DNA of 64,000 nucleotides from Karalla daura (lineage: Eukaryota; Chordata; Actinopteri; Chaetodontiformes; Leiognathidae): NCBI GenBank assembly GCA_029224185.1, contig CM055188.1, forward strand, positions 15,494,497 to 15,558,496, in the 5' to 3' direction. Below the pieces are notes generated by a model. That model was not told where the DNA came from and did no database searches. It saw only the letters and a list, made by a program, of their open reading frames with translations. A program made the translations under genes and the position numbers. Of this stretch, positions 48,301-58,660 are shown one piece after another (position 1 is the stretch's first letter; every line of letters starts with the position of its first letter).

Positions 48301-49560
48301 ATACAATTCTTGTTTGTCAGGGAATCATAAGATAAGATTGCTTCCATTTTAAATTTGGCATAGTATCTCTTCCCACTGGACAGGATGCTTGAATCCATCA
48401 AGCATCCTGGCCCATTGTTAGTTGTAATGATAGGTTTTTTTTATGGGTGAAGACAGAAGCCAGGAACATTGCGACTGTGGCTGCATGCAGTTGCTGTTGG
48501 AGTAAAGGCTACCTCTGGCCATGAACTGAAATAATCAACCAGGGTAACAGCAAAATCACAGTCTGTGTTAAAATGAACCCAGAATGTTGATGGCCACATG
48601 GTGGAATGGAACCTCTGGAAACGTGATAGGTTATAATGGAGCAGGTGGAGTGCTGGCTGTCTTGTCACATGCTTGACAGTTTGTGCATGATGACAGAACA
48701 GTGTGGACAAGATCATCCGTGTATGGCCACCAATATAGCTCCCTGAGACATCCCTTAGTGCGAACCATGCACTGTTGTCCTTCATGAGCAAGGGGTCTCT
48801 TGAAGGCATCTTAGAACCATGGCGTGATCCATGGAAGATGAATGGTAATTCCACAGCAATATCATGTTACAACAGGAAGGCAGGCTGCACATCAGCCAGA
48901 AGAGACTTCTTCATTTTAGGCCACCCAGAGCAAATGACCTTGCTGTAGTTGTATAAGGGTTCAAAGGGACAATCCTCACATTCAACTTCAAACTCAGCAA
49001 GCAGTAGTGCAGTCAGGAGATGTTAGCCGTCAGCTATTTCTGTGACCAAGTCCTTTTCAGGATCTATGGCTTCACTGGATTTGTCTGCCATGATGTTCTG
49101 GATAATAGATGGTTGGTAGATGGTTGTACTGAAAGCAGACCAGATGACCAGCAAGCAATTAACCAAGTGACAGGCAGGTCAGCTTTTGCATAGGTGAAAG
49201 GTTTCACTGTAAGTTCAATCACTGGACTGTTAAATTTTAAAATGTTTCTTATAGATTGTCTCTAGTAGAATAGACACAGCAGCTCCAGTATCTACAATCA
49301 GCTCAAAGGATTGAGAGTTCCCATGTGGTGCTTTTAGTGAAGAGAACAATGGAGGAAATATAAGTGTGTTGTCTGGCCAGAACCCAGCTGTGATTCACCA
49401 TGGCATTTTCCAGCCCTCTGTATTCTGTTCCTACCCTGTGATTCCCTGCTGTGGTACTTGTACTGCTGGTAGACACTCTGGTTGCTGACTTGGTTCTCAG
49501 GCTGTCCCAGTGTATGGATCACTGGATTGTTGTCGTTGGGCTAGCAGTCTTGCTGTGTGA
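48301..49560 (-). mobile_element. Ty3/gypsy-type LTR retrotransposon relic (protease and integrase pieces)
   Basis: On the minus strand a retropepsin motif IVDTGAAVSIL lies at about 49265-49312. Past about 400 bases of decayed sequence come an integrase zinc-binding region (a VRTKGCLRELYWWPH-like stretch and a CTNCQAC pair, about 48650-48800) and the core motif LVDYFSSWPEV (about 48510-48545). The next catalytic-box region reads TTNNGPG where TDNGP is usual. Reverse transcriptase and RNase H, which normally lie between protease and integrase, are missing, and stops and frameshifts are present. No LTRs were identified. It is a dead, internally deleted copy. Confidence 0.75.
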
Positions 49561-49979
49561 GCTTGTTGCTAGATCATCCTGTAATGGTGAGCATTGCAAA
49601 AAAGAGAAAAACGCCTGAGCTACAATAGCTGGGTTGCTAGCATGCTTGTTAGGTGTCTTCGCTAGCTGCTAGCCATCAGCTCCTGGGGCCTGCAACATCA
49701 GCCAGACTGCTAGATCCACTGGAGGAGGCTCTGCCCAGACCTCAAACTGATACTCCTGCATCCTCAGTAACAGTGGGATTCCTCATTGCACTACTCCTAC
49801 TGCTTTGACCTACTGTAACTGTACCTCTAAAATATGTTGATGTCTACATTAATGACCATACTCCCTCCTTGGAGTGAAAGGGCTACATCTTGTCACCCAT
49901 TGACTGACTGTAATGTTTTTGCTCCCTCACTGTGGGAAAAATCCAAATAAATCTTCACTTACTGTGCATTCATGTCCTA

Positions 49980-50310
49980 AAAACATGTCAAATTTTATTG
50001 TTAGGTAGAAATGCTTTTTTCTTCTTTTACTTATTCTATCAGGCAATATTCAGCCCAATCCAGGTACCCCACTGTTGGTACCCCAGACAAATCCAAAGCC
50101 AGGTCTGGTTTTGGTATCATTCATTTAAATGTTTGCAGTCTGCTACCCAAGTTGGATTTTATCAATGTTTGGGCACATTCCACTGACACAGATATCCTTA
50201 CTGCCAGAAACCTAAAGCAGTTTCAGCTATGGATATATCTGTGCAAGATTACAATGACTTCTGTTCCGATCAACCTAGCAATGGTGGAGGTGTGGATATT
50301 CATATAAATA
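49980..50310 (+). mobile_element. LINE fragment: N-terminal endonuclease region
   Basis: The plus strand reads IIHLNVCSLLPKLDFINVWA, then TDTDILT, and in another frame a YNDF...GGGVDIHIN piece. This is the start of the endonuclease domain typical of fish LINEs (LNIRSLLPKLD ... DILVISETWL ... GGGVAIYV). It is broken by frameshifts and truncated near 50310. It is a different family from the minus-strand LINE at 43.6-46.1 kb. Confidence 0.7.
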
Positions 50311-51530
50311 GAATTCATGTTACCCTCCTGTCTTCTGTATCCATCATGTAACTGTTTGAATTACTTGCCCTACTGCACTTTATACATCTGAGTGCTTGCA
50401 CTTTTTACTGCCACTGGACCCTTAGCCTTCTCATTTTTCTTTTTCACATTCTTTTTCTGGCTAATTTTTGATACACATCTCTTCCCACAGTTTTGCAAGC
50501 ACTCATGCAAATGTTCTATTAAACTGTGTAGCTCGATTGGGATTGGTATGTTATTATTTTTCTCCAAAAAATTCAGGCCCAGTTTCCCCTACAAAAGTGA
50601 GCAGCGGACAAAAATAAAACAGCAACATATTTTTTGCTGTCAAACAACAATCATCTGTATAGTCATACACACATTAATCTGAACTTTAGAATGCAGACAA
50701 ACTCATGCTCTCTTCATGTTGTTTTCAACATGTTGATAAATTGTATGGTTTGTCAATCCCACCTTTGCTTTGTGGCCTCCATTACACTGTAACTGCTGAA
50801 CCAACAGAGTGTAGGATCGTTTGAAGACTGTAAAATGTATCTCACTCCTGGGTGTGAATGTCTCTCCATAAGCTCCAATGAATTTCCCATTTTATGTGGG
50901 CAAATATGAATCTGGAGGCATTAACTTGCAACAGTGGCCTCAGTATTCATGGCGCAACCAATTGTAGGAGAACTTCTCACTATAGTCAAGTGTTTCCCTA
51001 CTGCAAAAACTGGTTTATTCCCATAAGAATGAATGGGAAGCACATGCAAAAGACACAAATTTTTCACCTTCAACAATGATTGTAGCAATATTTTGACATA
51101 CAAACTTTATTCAAACTTTGAAATATTGACAAACCTGTGATCTGTTAATGCTACTTTCAACATGTTGATAAGTTTTTTTTTCCAAGTCCCTTTCATAGAC
51201 CCTGTGATTTTTTGTGTGAGGTCGATTATAAAGTATGGTAGCTTGAAAATTGTATGAAGTATTCCTCTTTTCATGAACAAGGCACACAAGGCATGTTTTC
51301 CATGTTTGTAGAGAAATTCACGTTCTTTCTTACACCATGCTCAAAAAAGCTGAGTGGCTTACATAATTCAAATGATGAGCCTCCGACTGACCCCAGGGTG
51401 TGTGTATCTCACAGACACATTTGTACAGTCTTCATTAGAAGCATGTGTTTCTTCAGCTGTAAGGATTTAACAGTAAGACATTTTCTCTGTAATAGCACGA
51501 ACACACACACTCATACTAAAATGTGCACGC
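50311..51530. other. Intergenic, unassigned
   Basis: AT-rich sequence without exon similarity. The string TTTCAACATGTTGATAA occurs at about 50722 and again at about 51155 in the same orientation, which could be a trace of a repeat, but no full element was defined. Confidence 0.4.
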
Positions 51531-51562
51531 ACATACAATTGACAATCGCTTACATTGTTGTT

Positions 51563-51716
51563 ACATATATGTGTTGGTATATATATGTGTGTGTATGTAT
51601 ATATATATATGTATGTATGCATGTATGTGTATGAATGTATGTATGTATGTATGTATGTATGTATGTATGTATGTATGTATGTATACATATACATACATAT
51701 ATATATATATACACAC

Positions 51717-51770
<54 letters not shown>

Positions 51771-51775
51771 GTGTG
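51563..51775. repeat. Long ATGT/AT microsatellite
   Basis: Compound array: (TATG/GT)n, then (GTAT)n across about 51630-51685, then (AT)n to about 51770. Translations full of Cys, Met, Tyr and Val are artefacts of the repeat. Confidence 0.9.
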
Positions 51776-52027
51776 TATGGCTTTTTTTCTTTAAATGTGT
51801 TTATTTCACCTCAATATATTACTTGTAATAGGAATTGTATACTTATACACATTCAGACAGTAATGTTTTATTTTTTTTATTTTTTATAACTAAACGCACT
51901 GAGAAGGAAAAAAAGATAATGAAGAATAAACCAAAGATCTGCGTTGATGTTGATTGATCGGGACATCCATTCATCTGATTTCGAAAAAAAAAAAAAAGCT
52001 TCCCTGACGTAACTTTGACATCGCTGT

Positions 52028-52049
52028 AATTAATTAATTAATTAATTAT
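52028..52049. repeat. (TTAA)n microsatellite
   Basis: TAATTAATTAATTAATTAAT lies about 30 bases before the GC-rich phf2 upstream region. Confidence 0.85.
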
Positions 52050-52059
52050 ATATTTCTCC

Positions 52060-52442
52060 CTTTTCGCAGCGACATTGAGGCTACATTTTTTTTTCTCCGG
52101 GGCTCCTAACATCACGATCTCAGTGCAGTCACCAGGGGGCATGCACAAGGCAGTATTAGCACTACTACTGATAATATTAATAATATTACTAATACAAGTA
52201 ATAAGGATGCATTTCAGGACAGCCTGCCACGCCGAGGCTCTCTCGCTTGCAGCAGACGGCGGAGCAGCGCTGGAGATGTGAGATCCTGGTGCTGCCGCTG
52301 CTGCCGCTGCTGCATGTGTCCGGAGGGTCTGCCCCTGGCTTTTTTTTCCTGGGGAGGAAGATCATATTGGATCATATTGTTTGCAGGACGTTGTTCCTCC
52401 TGCAGCCCCCCCAGTCTATCCCGACGTAGTTGTGAATTGAAC
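52060..52442 (+). promoter_or_regulatory. phf2: phf2 promoter/5' UTR region
   Basis: The sequence switches from AT-rich to GC/CpG-rich here. It includes an interrupted GCTGCC/GCTGCT repeat (52292-52314) about 130 bases before the ATG. The CpG-rich zone continues through exon 1 into the intron to about 53600. The transcription start is not known. Upstream ATGs occur but are not in a conserved context. Confidence 0.55.
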
Positions 52443-52540
52443 ATGGCGACTGTACCAGTATATTGCATCTGCAGATTACCTTACGACGTGACCCAGTTTA
52501 TGATCGAGTGCGATGCTTGCAAGGACTGGTTCCACGGCAG
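52443..52540 (+). CDS. phf2: PHF2 (PHD finger lysine demethylase), first coding exon, partial
   Basis: PHF2 is a nuclear JmjC-family histone demethylase that docks on H3K4me3 through its N-terminal PHD finger. This exon encodes 32 residues plus two bases of the next codon. MATVPVYCICRLPYDVTQ begins the protein, with the PHD zinc ligands Cys8, Cys10, Cys23, Cys26 and His31 visible (IECDACKDWFHG). Tyr7, Met20 and Trp29 are reported aromatic-cage residues. ATG has A at -3 and G at +4. The donor GTATGT follows CACGGCAG, so the split codon would be Ser as in the family. PHF8 and KDM7A start similarly, but MATVPVY, DACKDW and the fam120a neighbour on the same strand indicate phf2. No further exon is visible before the window end. 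Confidence 0.93.
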
Positions 52541-52700
52541 GTATGTAAATACACGGACTTTTATTCAGATTTCATTTTCATGTATGCATTTGTCGTAGTG
52601 TGTGTAGCGGGGAGAAACAAACAAAAATGGCGAGGTCTCGGTGCGTTTGACAGCTTTGTGGCTCTCAGTCGCTCCGTCTACATCTGAAGAGAGGCCGCTC

Positions 52701-52720
52701 GAAGAAGAAGAAGAAGAAGG
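52701..52720. repeat. (GAA)n repeat
   Basis: Six GAA units beside GGCGGAG in the CpG-rich start of phf2 intron 1. Confidence 0.85.
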
Positions 52721-53551
52721 CGGAGTTCTATTAATACACACATAAATATATACATAAAAACCCCACTGAGGTTGTGATTTCATTTTCATCGAGAATAACC
52801 TTTAAACGATCGTGCGTATTAAAAAGTTACGCTGCTTTATGGAGTGTTTTCGGTGCGGGGCTTCGTCTATTAGCGGCACTCGACGGTAATTTAACCGGAG
52901 GCAGCGAGGGGGAAACCTGGGCTGCCTCTCCGCTCTTTACTCGGCTTTGTGCCCGACCCGCAATCGTGTTTTTTCACCGCATTTTATGCCGTAAAGATCC
53001 GGTTGACCGGCTCGGAAAAATCACGACCGAGTCCGGGCTCCAGCCCCCTCTGTGTGTCCCAGCCTTCCTGCAGCCATGGCTGACAATAGCCCAGTCTAAA
53101 GCTCCGCCGGGACAACATGTCTTTTATCTGCTTTACTCTGTCCTCGCTCCGTATCTGTGAGTGTGTGTGTGTGTGTATGTACACGGGGGGTGTTTTCTCT
53201 TTCGTTTCAACCGTGTTTTAAAACTAAGGATCGTGTCGTTATCGCTTCCCTCCCCTCTCCCTCTCCTGTCTCAGCCAGAGAGAGGAGCTGAAGAAACGAT
53301 CTCCGCCAAACCCCGGTGACCGTCCTGTTGTTTTTCTCCTCTATCGTCGTAGCAGTCGCCGCCCGGGTCCGTACCCGGACACGGCTACGTTTGGGCATGT
53401 TTCTCACCGATCGGCTGGCCGCTGAGCGCCTTTTCTCACACAGATAAATTGTTATAATGGTGTTTTCGTTAGGGCGAACAAGCCCTTCAGAGAGCAATGA
53501 ACAGTATTTACGCGCCTGAACGTTAACCCTTTTGATGCTGGAGGCTCGTGC

Positions 53552-53575
53552 GGCTGCTGCTGCTGCTGCTGCTGC
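53552..53575. repeat. (CTG)n trinucleotide repeat
   Basis: About seven or eight uninterrupted CTG/GCT units flanked by GC-rich sequence (GTGCG before, CAGCCC after). It lies in intron 1 of phf2 about 1 kb after exon 1. Confidence 0.9.
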
Positions 53576-53774
53576 AGCCCTGACACATTATGTGGAGGTG
53601 AAGGAGATGCTGCCAAGAAATGACCTCCAGGCACTCATCGCAGTAAAGTCAAATGTTAAATTAAAGCCCCAAATGTTTTCATATTGCTTCACATTATATC
53701 ATTAAGACAGACCTAGCCAACCCCATAATTAACGGGAACATTTACTCATCTATTCCAATTTCTAACGATACCTC

Positions 53775-54145
53775 AACCACACAGGCTCCTGAGCATGGAA
53801 GGCTATTACATCCATCCGTCTAATATCCCACCCGCTTTGTACCCAGTGCTGTCGCAGGGCTCTGCTGGTGCCTGTCTCCCATGTACACACAGCGAAGGCA
53901 GGGAATACACCCTGGACAGGTCTCCAGTCCACCACAGGGCGCACATACAATATTCACTCTCACACTCACACCAAGGGGCAATTTAGAGCATCCAGTTTTT
54001 TGTAAACATACATGTTTTTGAGCTGCGGGAGGAAACCAGAGTACATGGACAAAACCCACGCAGACACCGGGAGAACATCTAATCTCCACACAGAAAGGCC
54101 CTCGGTCCGGATCGAATCAGGGACCTCCTCTCTGTGGGGTGACAA
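53775..54145 (-). mobile_element. Fish short interspersed repeat, longest copy in the window
   Basis: Reading the minus strand: TTCGATCCGGACCGAGGGCC, CGGTGTCTGCGTGGGTTTTG, GTTTCCTCCCGCAGCTCAAA, ATGTATGTTTACAAAAAACT, AATTGCCCCTTGGTGTGAG and GGAGACCTGTCCAGGGTGTA. This is the typical order of the dispersed teleost repeat that occurs at five other places here. It is nearly complete. Confidence 0.8.
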
Positions 54146-55489
54146 CTCCATTCATCAAGCCATCAAATAAATCTAAATGCTGTGCTATAATTTGCTTTTG
54201 AAATTAGTGATTAATAGATAGGCGATAAAGCAGTGTAGTAGCTGTGTAAGTGCACCAACATTGTCTTGTGTTCTGAGAGAAACTGGACGAGTGCCACAGG
54301 CCAGAGCTGCAGTCGCTGAGCCCAGGATGTTATAATATTTATCATGAGCATCACTCTGACACACCATGTCATCGCATCAACCAACATGAACAAAGTGTAA
54401 AGCCGTCAAGCAAATATTAGGAACAACATGATGCACCTCTCCTCAGTTGTCTTTACACATTTACATACTGTTATGCTATGTTGGAGGTATATTTGCCATG
54501 GAGGTGGATCAGGGTCACTCTTTATTGCACAGCACACTGTTATCTGACATGTTGTGCACATTCATGTGGCAAGTGGAGGTAATAATCAGTAATTATATTG
54601 TCAAGCTATAAAACTACTACGTGGATGGGCTGGTGTGAAAATATGATTACTCAAGCTGTAATAATATGTGGCAATATCAGTAACAGCACCACTGTGCAGA
54701 CATGAGCACACTGTAATTTTTGGGGAAAAAAATTGAACTGATGTGGAAGATACTTGTTCGCTGTTATGGTCAGATATGTGTCTGCGCTGGTTTTGGTACA
54801 TTTGGCATCAGTTCACAAAGGAACACAGCAGGGGATAAACACTAACCCGGCTCCACCAAAACTGAAAAAACAACATGCTTTTATAACTAAGTGTCTGACG
54901 TGTATCCAAGAGTCATCTAGGTTTGAGTCACTGCAGTGTTCAGGGGACGTTTTTTTTTTCTTTTTGCGTCCAGCTGCTGTTGATCAGGAAGTAGTTCTCA
55001 CACTAACTGCAACCACAACTACAGTGTCTTGTTTTAAGTGTACATTTGTGTCTTACACTGTGTTGGGCCACTGGTACATACAGTAAATCAACTTTGGTGT
55101 CTTTGAATTTCTCCTGTAATAGTCAATTTAGAGGAGTAGATTTAAAGGAGGAAATGTGCGTTTGGTGTAAATGACGAAGCCACAGAGGGCTATTGCCCAG
55201 TTCTGCAGCTACGCAGGGTTTTTTAGCCTCACACAGCTTATTGTTTTGATTGAATGACTGCACGGTTTACTGCAGGGATCGGGGATCAGCTTTTAGAGAA
55301 ACAGCAAGCAGCTGTCTATAGCAGACAGATGTTTCTCAGTTGGTAGAGACCAAACCAGTGGTCCAACATGCAACGTGATTATATGAAGTACAATGTTTGT
55401 GTGTATGTGTGTGTTTATATATATTTATATACACACACTACTTTGGTTTCTTTTCACAAAACATAATTAGATTTGATTACAATTTGAGT

Positions 55490-55625
55490 ATAAGTTGTCC
55501 ATAGGTGTGAATGAGAGAGTGAATGATTCGTGTGCCTTGCGATGGACTGGCGACCTGTCTGGGGTGTATCCTTCCTTCTCCAAATGCGAGCCGGAGATAT
55601 GGGTTTAGAAGATCCCTGCGACACT
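55490..55625 (+). mobile_element. Fish short interspersed repeat, 3' half
   Basis: TAAGTTGTCCATAGGTGTGA, GATGGACTGGCGACCTGTCT, GGGGTGTATCCTTCCTTCTC and AATGCGAGCCGGAGATATGG, then a GGGTAAGATAAGGATG end: the second half of the same repeat in the plus orientation. Confidence 0.8.
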
Positions 55626-55664
55626 ACTTGGCATAAACTGGGTAAGATAAGGATGTAAATATAT

Positions 55665-55748
55665 GTATATATTTTCCCATTGTGGGACGAGTAAATATCT
55701 ATTCTATTCTATTCTATTCTATTCTATTATTTTCTATTCTATTCTGTT
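55665..55748 (+). repeat. (TCTAT)n microsatellite at a retroelement tail
   Basis: TTTTCCCATTGTGGGACGAG followed by TAAATATC and then about ten TCTAT/TCTATT units. The first part resembles the 3' end of a fish LINE (CCCATTGTGGGACTAATAAA-like), so the microsatellite probably grew from a retroelement tail. Confidence 0.75.
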
Positions 55749-56029
55749 CATATACAAAAGCACTTTTTCTGTATATATGACATTCTCACTGTCAATCCTT
55801 CATGCTGTGTATATAGTACTGTTTGTGAATTATTTGTTTGCCTGTTGAAGCAACCTCCTCAGTTTACATTGTTGACAAAAGGGTTATTTTACTTTACTGG
55901 TAATCCCATGTGTTTAGGAGCCACTTGTGTAACAGTCTCTTGCAGAAAATGTGAGTTTGTTCCATCATGCAACTTCCAGTAGCTAGAAATTTAATGTAGA
56001 CAACCTTTAAGAATTCCATAAAAGGTTTT

Positions 56030-56175
56030 CCATTTTTAGTCATTTAGCAGGCGCTTTTATTCAACATGACCAAGGAGACACTGATGACACAGCATCAGGG
56101 CTGGTTTGGGGTTCAGTATCTTGCCCATGGTAGACTGCAGGGGGCTGATATCGTGCCATTGACCTCCCCAACTGC
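56030..56175 (+). mobile_element. Dispersed fish element with ATTTAGCAGGCGCTTTTAT core
   Basis: TTAGTCATTTAGCAGGCGCT, TTTATTCAACATGACCAAGG and GTTCAGTATCTTGCCCATGG match, with changes, the well-known dispersed fish sequence CATTTAGCAGACGCTTTTAT with a later CAGTGTCTTGCCCAAGG segment. One diverged copy; class not assigned. Confidence 0.65.
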
Positions 56176-58399
56176 AGCCACACTCATTCTATGATTCAGT
56201 GTGTGGCAAAGTATACCAACACCCAGTTTAGCACAAATTAGATGTTTGTATCTTATTTTGGCAGACTTAGTTGTGGTAGCAATCAACTGTGGCCTTAACC
56301 CACCAGAACAACACTGCAACATTTATACTCATCTGGCCTCATCACTGAGTCAGTCAGGCACTGGAACTCCATCAATGATTGCTTGATCTGCTGATGGATG
56401 TCATCACGCTAATATAAACAACATACATATTATTGAAACTTTGAGACAGTGTTTATGACTTGGCACCTTTACTAGTGTCAGTATGTACTGTAACAAGATA
56501 GAACCATATTCCAAATGTGATTACCAGCTGTATTACATAATGTAATAATCTAGTACAGACCAAATTCTAATACTGTTTTATATTTTGTAATACAACCACC
56601 TAACACAACCACCATATCAGTCTGTCTTTCAGCCTTTCTGTAAATGGCAGTAGTTTGTGTCAGGGAGATAACCAGTTCCAGGTGCAAAAGCAGGTCTAAC
56701 CACTGATTCTCAGTTTTGTCTTACTTAAATCGCTTACTTGCCCTGCAGCAATTGGCTGTCACTTATTGTAAGAAACAGTTTGTCCTGCCCACAAGGTAAA
56801 TTCACTAAGCCTAGTGTCTTAAAGTATCAAGATATACTTTTATGTATTCACAAATAACATGCTGAAGTTACGCTTAAGTACCGTTTAAGTTTTTTCTGCC
56901 CCTGCTGTGCATACAGTATAAGCAAATAATTTGTACTAGTGTTATTATGAACATAAACAAATGAGTCAAATGAGTCTTAATTTTGTGAGGCTTGACTTCG
57001 CATATCCTTGCTGCAAATGATCCTCATTTCTCTTGCCATGATCTGTTTCCCTTTGGTATTACATTATGAAGCTATACATTGTAGCAAGGACTTGGGCTGT
57101 TACCCCGGTAGAAAATCCTAGCCAGGTTCCCAACCCATTGATGTAAACCTTCACTATTCACATTATTTTTTCTCTGTTTTGGTCATACTGAGACACATTG
57201 TTTGAATTTGCCTTCACTGAAGCCCCAATTTCCTGTCCAAGCCCGTTCTTCGACCGAATGGACTCATCTCTGCTCCCTGTGGCTGATCAAGGAAATAAAC
57301 AACCTGCAACCAAGGCTGGCTCTGGTAAATGCTTGTAACCACAGCTGCAGTAGGTGTTTTCCGTCTCTGGCCACATGGGATGCCCAATCTCACCACAATG
57401 GGTGCTAGAAAGGTAGCTGATGAAAGCCTCTAGAGATCAAACTAAGTGTTGTACCACTGAACCAAACAGTACATTTGCTCTGTAGATTGGACCCAGAGGA
57501 ACTTTGTTTCCAAAATAATGTCACATAACATTAATATCTTTAAATTTTTGCTATGATATTACTGGAGGGAAGGTGACAGCAGATAGTCTTAGTAGCTCAC
57601 TTGGCAGCTCACTTGGACAGAGTCTACCAAGTGAGTTACCAAGTGAAGAATGAGCCCAAGTTAGCACTTACTGGATTCACTTCACCTGGATCATTTGGAG
57701 TAGTTGTTCTGAAACAGGCACTCCATAGAACCCCCATAGCCCGCTCCATAGATCAGTTCATTTGGGTGTCTTTTGAACACAGCAATTGCACGCAGTTTCG
57801 GGATGAAACAAGCAGGCCGAGATTCACAAGAACAGGAAGTCCTGACTTACCACTGTTCAAACCCTGGAGCAGTTTGTTTGCAGTGAACACTTTTCATTTA
57901 ATACAACTGACTCATAACTGTAGTTCTAGCAAAGCTCACCTGATGCACTGTCTGTAGTGTTGAGTGAGTATGTGCTAATGTTCAGATTCTTTACCCATCA
58001 GAGCCCATCTTCATTGGCAGGTCCTTGAGGCGGCACATATTTTTTTCAAAAGATGCACCAAGACGTTATGTTTGGTCTGCAGGATTGAATGTTTTGTAAT
58101 TTAGTTAACATTGGTACGGAATTTAACAAAGTAGCCACACATGCTTCTGGAGCTCCTTTCCATCCACTGCGAGAACAGATGATTTGTGAATGACATTTGT
58201 TTACAACTTCTTGCCAGTTGGATTTGTTGAATCCTTTGAACCCATTTGGACCCTTTGAACTCATACAAAAATGCAAAAATCATTTTATCACCTGAATGAG
58301 AATGGATCAAACAAGCCACATGTCTGAACACACCTAAAGGCTTTATGCTGTGTTCAAATGGTTTCACAGGAAGTAGATATATATTCGGAAAATATAATC

Positions 58400-58660
58400 T
58401 GTCCATTACCTAGCCTGCTTTTTATCCAGTGTTGTTGGAAGTGGTTTGCTGGTGCCTAACTAGAGTGCACAACTGGCAATGGTAGGGAATACAACTTGGA
58501 CAGGTGGCTAGTAGACCTTTATGCATGTTTTTGGACTCTGGGAGGACACCAGAGTACCTGGAGAAAACCCATACAGATGTGGGGAGAACATGCAAACTCC
58601 ACACTGAAATGGCTGTAACAGGGAAGGCAATAGCACGAACCACTCTGCAGCGATCTGGCT
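58400..58660 (-). mobile_element. Fish short interspersed repeat copy
   Basis: On the minus strand: TGCATGTTCTCCCCACATCT, GGGTTTTCTCCAGGTACTCT, GGTGTCCTCCCAGAGTCCAA and AAACATGCATAAAGG. Same family as the other five copies; diverged. Confidence 0.75.

Noticed and set aside
50718..51175. Direct repeat TTTCAACATGTTGATAA as transposon ends
   Set aside because: Short, partly palindromic on its own, and no further similarity between the flanks.
51467..51889. Several frames rich in Tyr, Met, Val and Cys
   Set aside because: Translations of the ATGT/AT microsatellite on both strands.
55325..55370. TTTCTCAGTTGGTAGAGACC as a tRNA or tRNA-derived SINE head
   Set aside because: Only the A-box-like part is present; no B box at the right distance.
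57580..57660. tRNA-like string TTAGTAGCTCACTTGGCAGC
   Set aside because: Resembles an A box, but no B box or cloverleaf could be built; the inverted ACTTGG/CCAAGT repeats look like decayed short-element sequence.
57202..57957. Frames with Trp/His-rich translations as phf2 exon 2
   Set aside because: None shows the CVGVEE...YHCPNC pattern required to complete the PHD finger.
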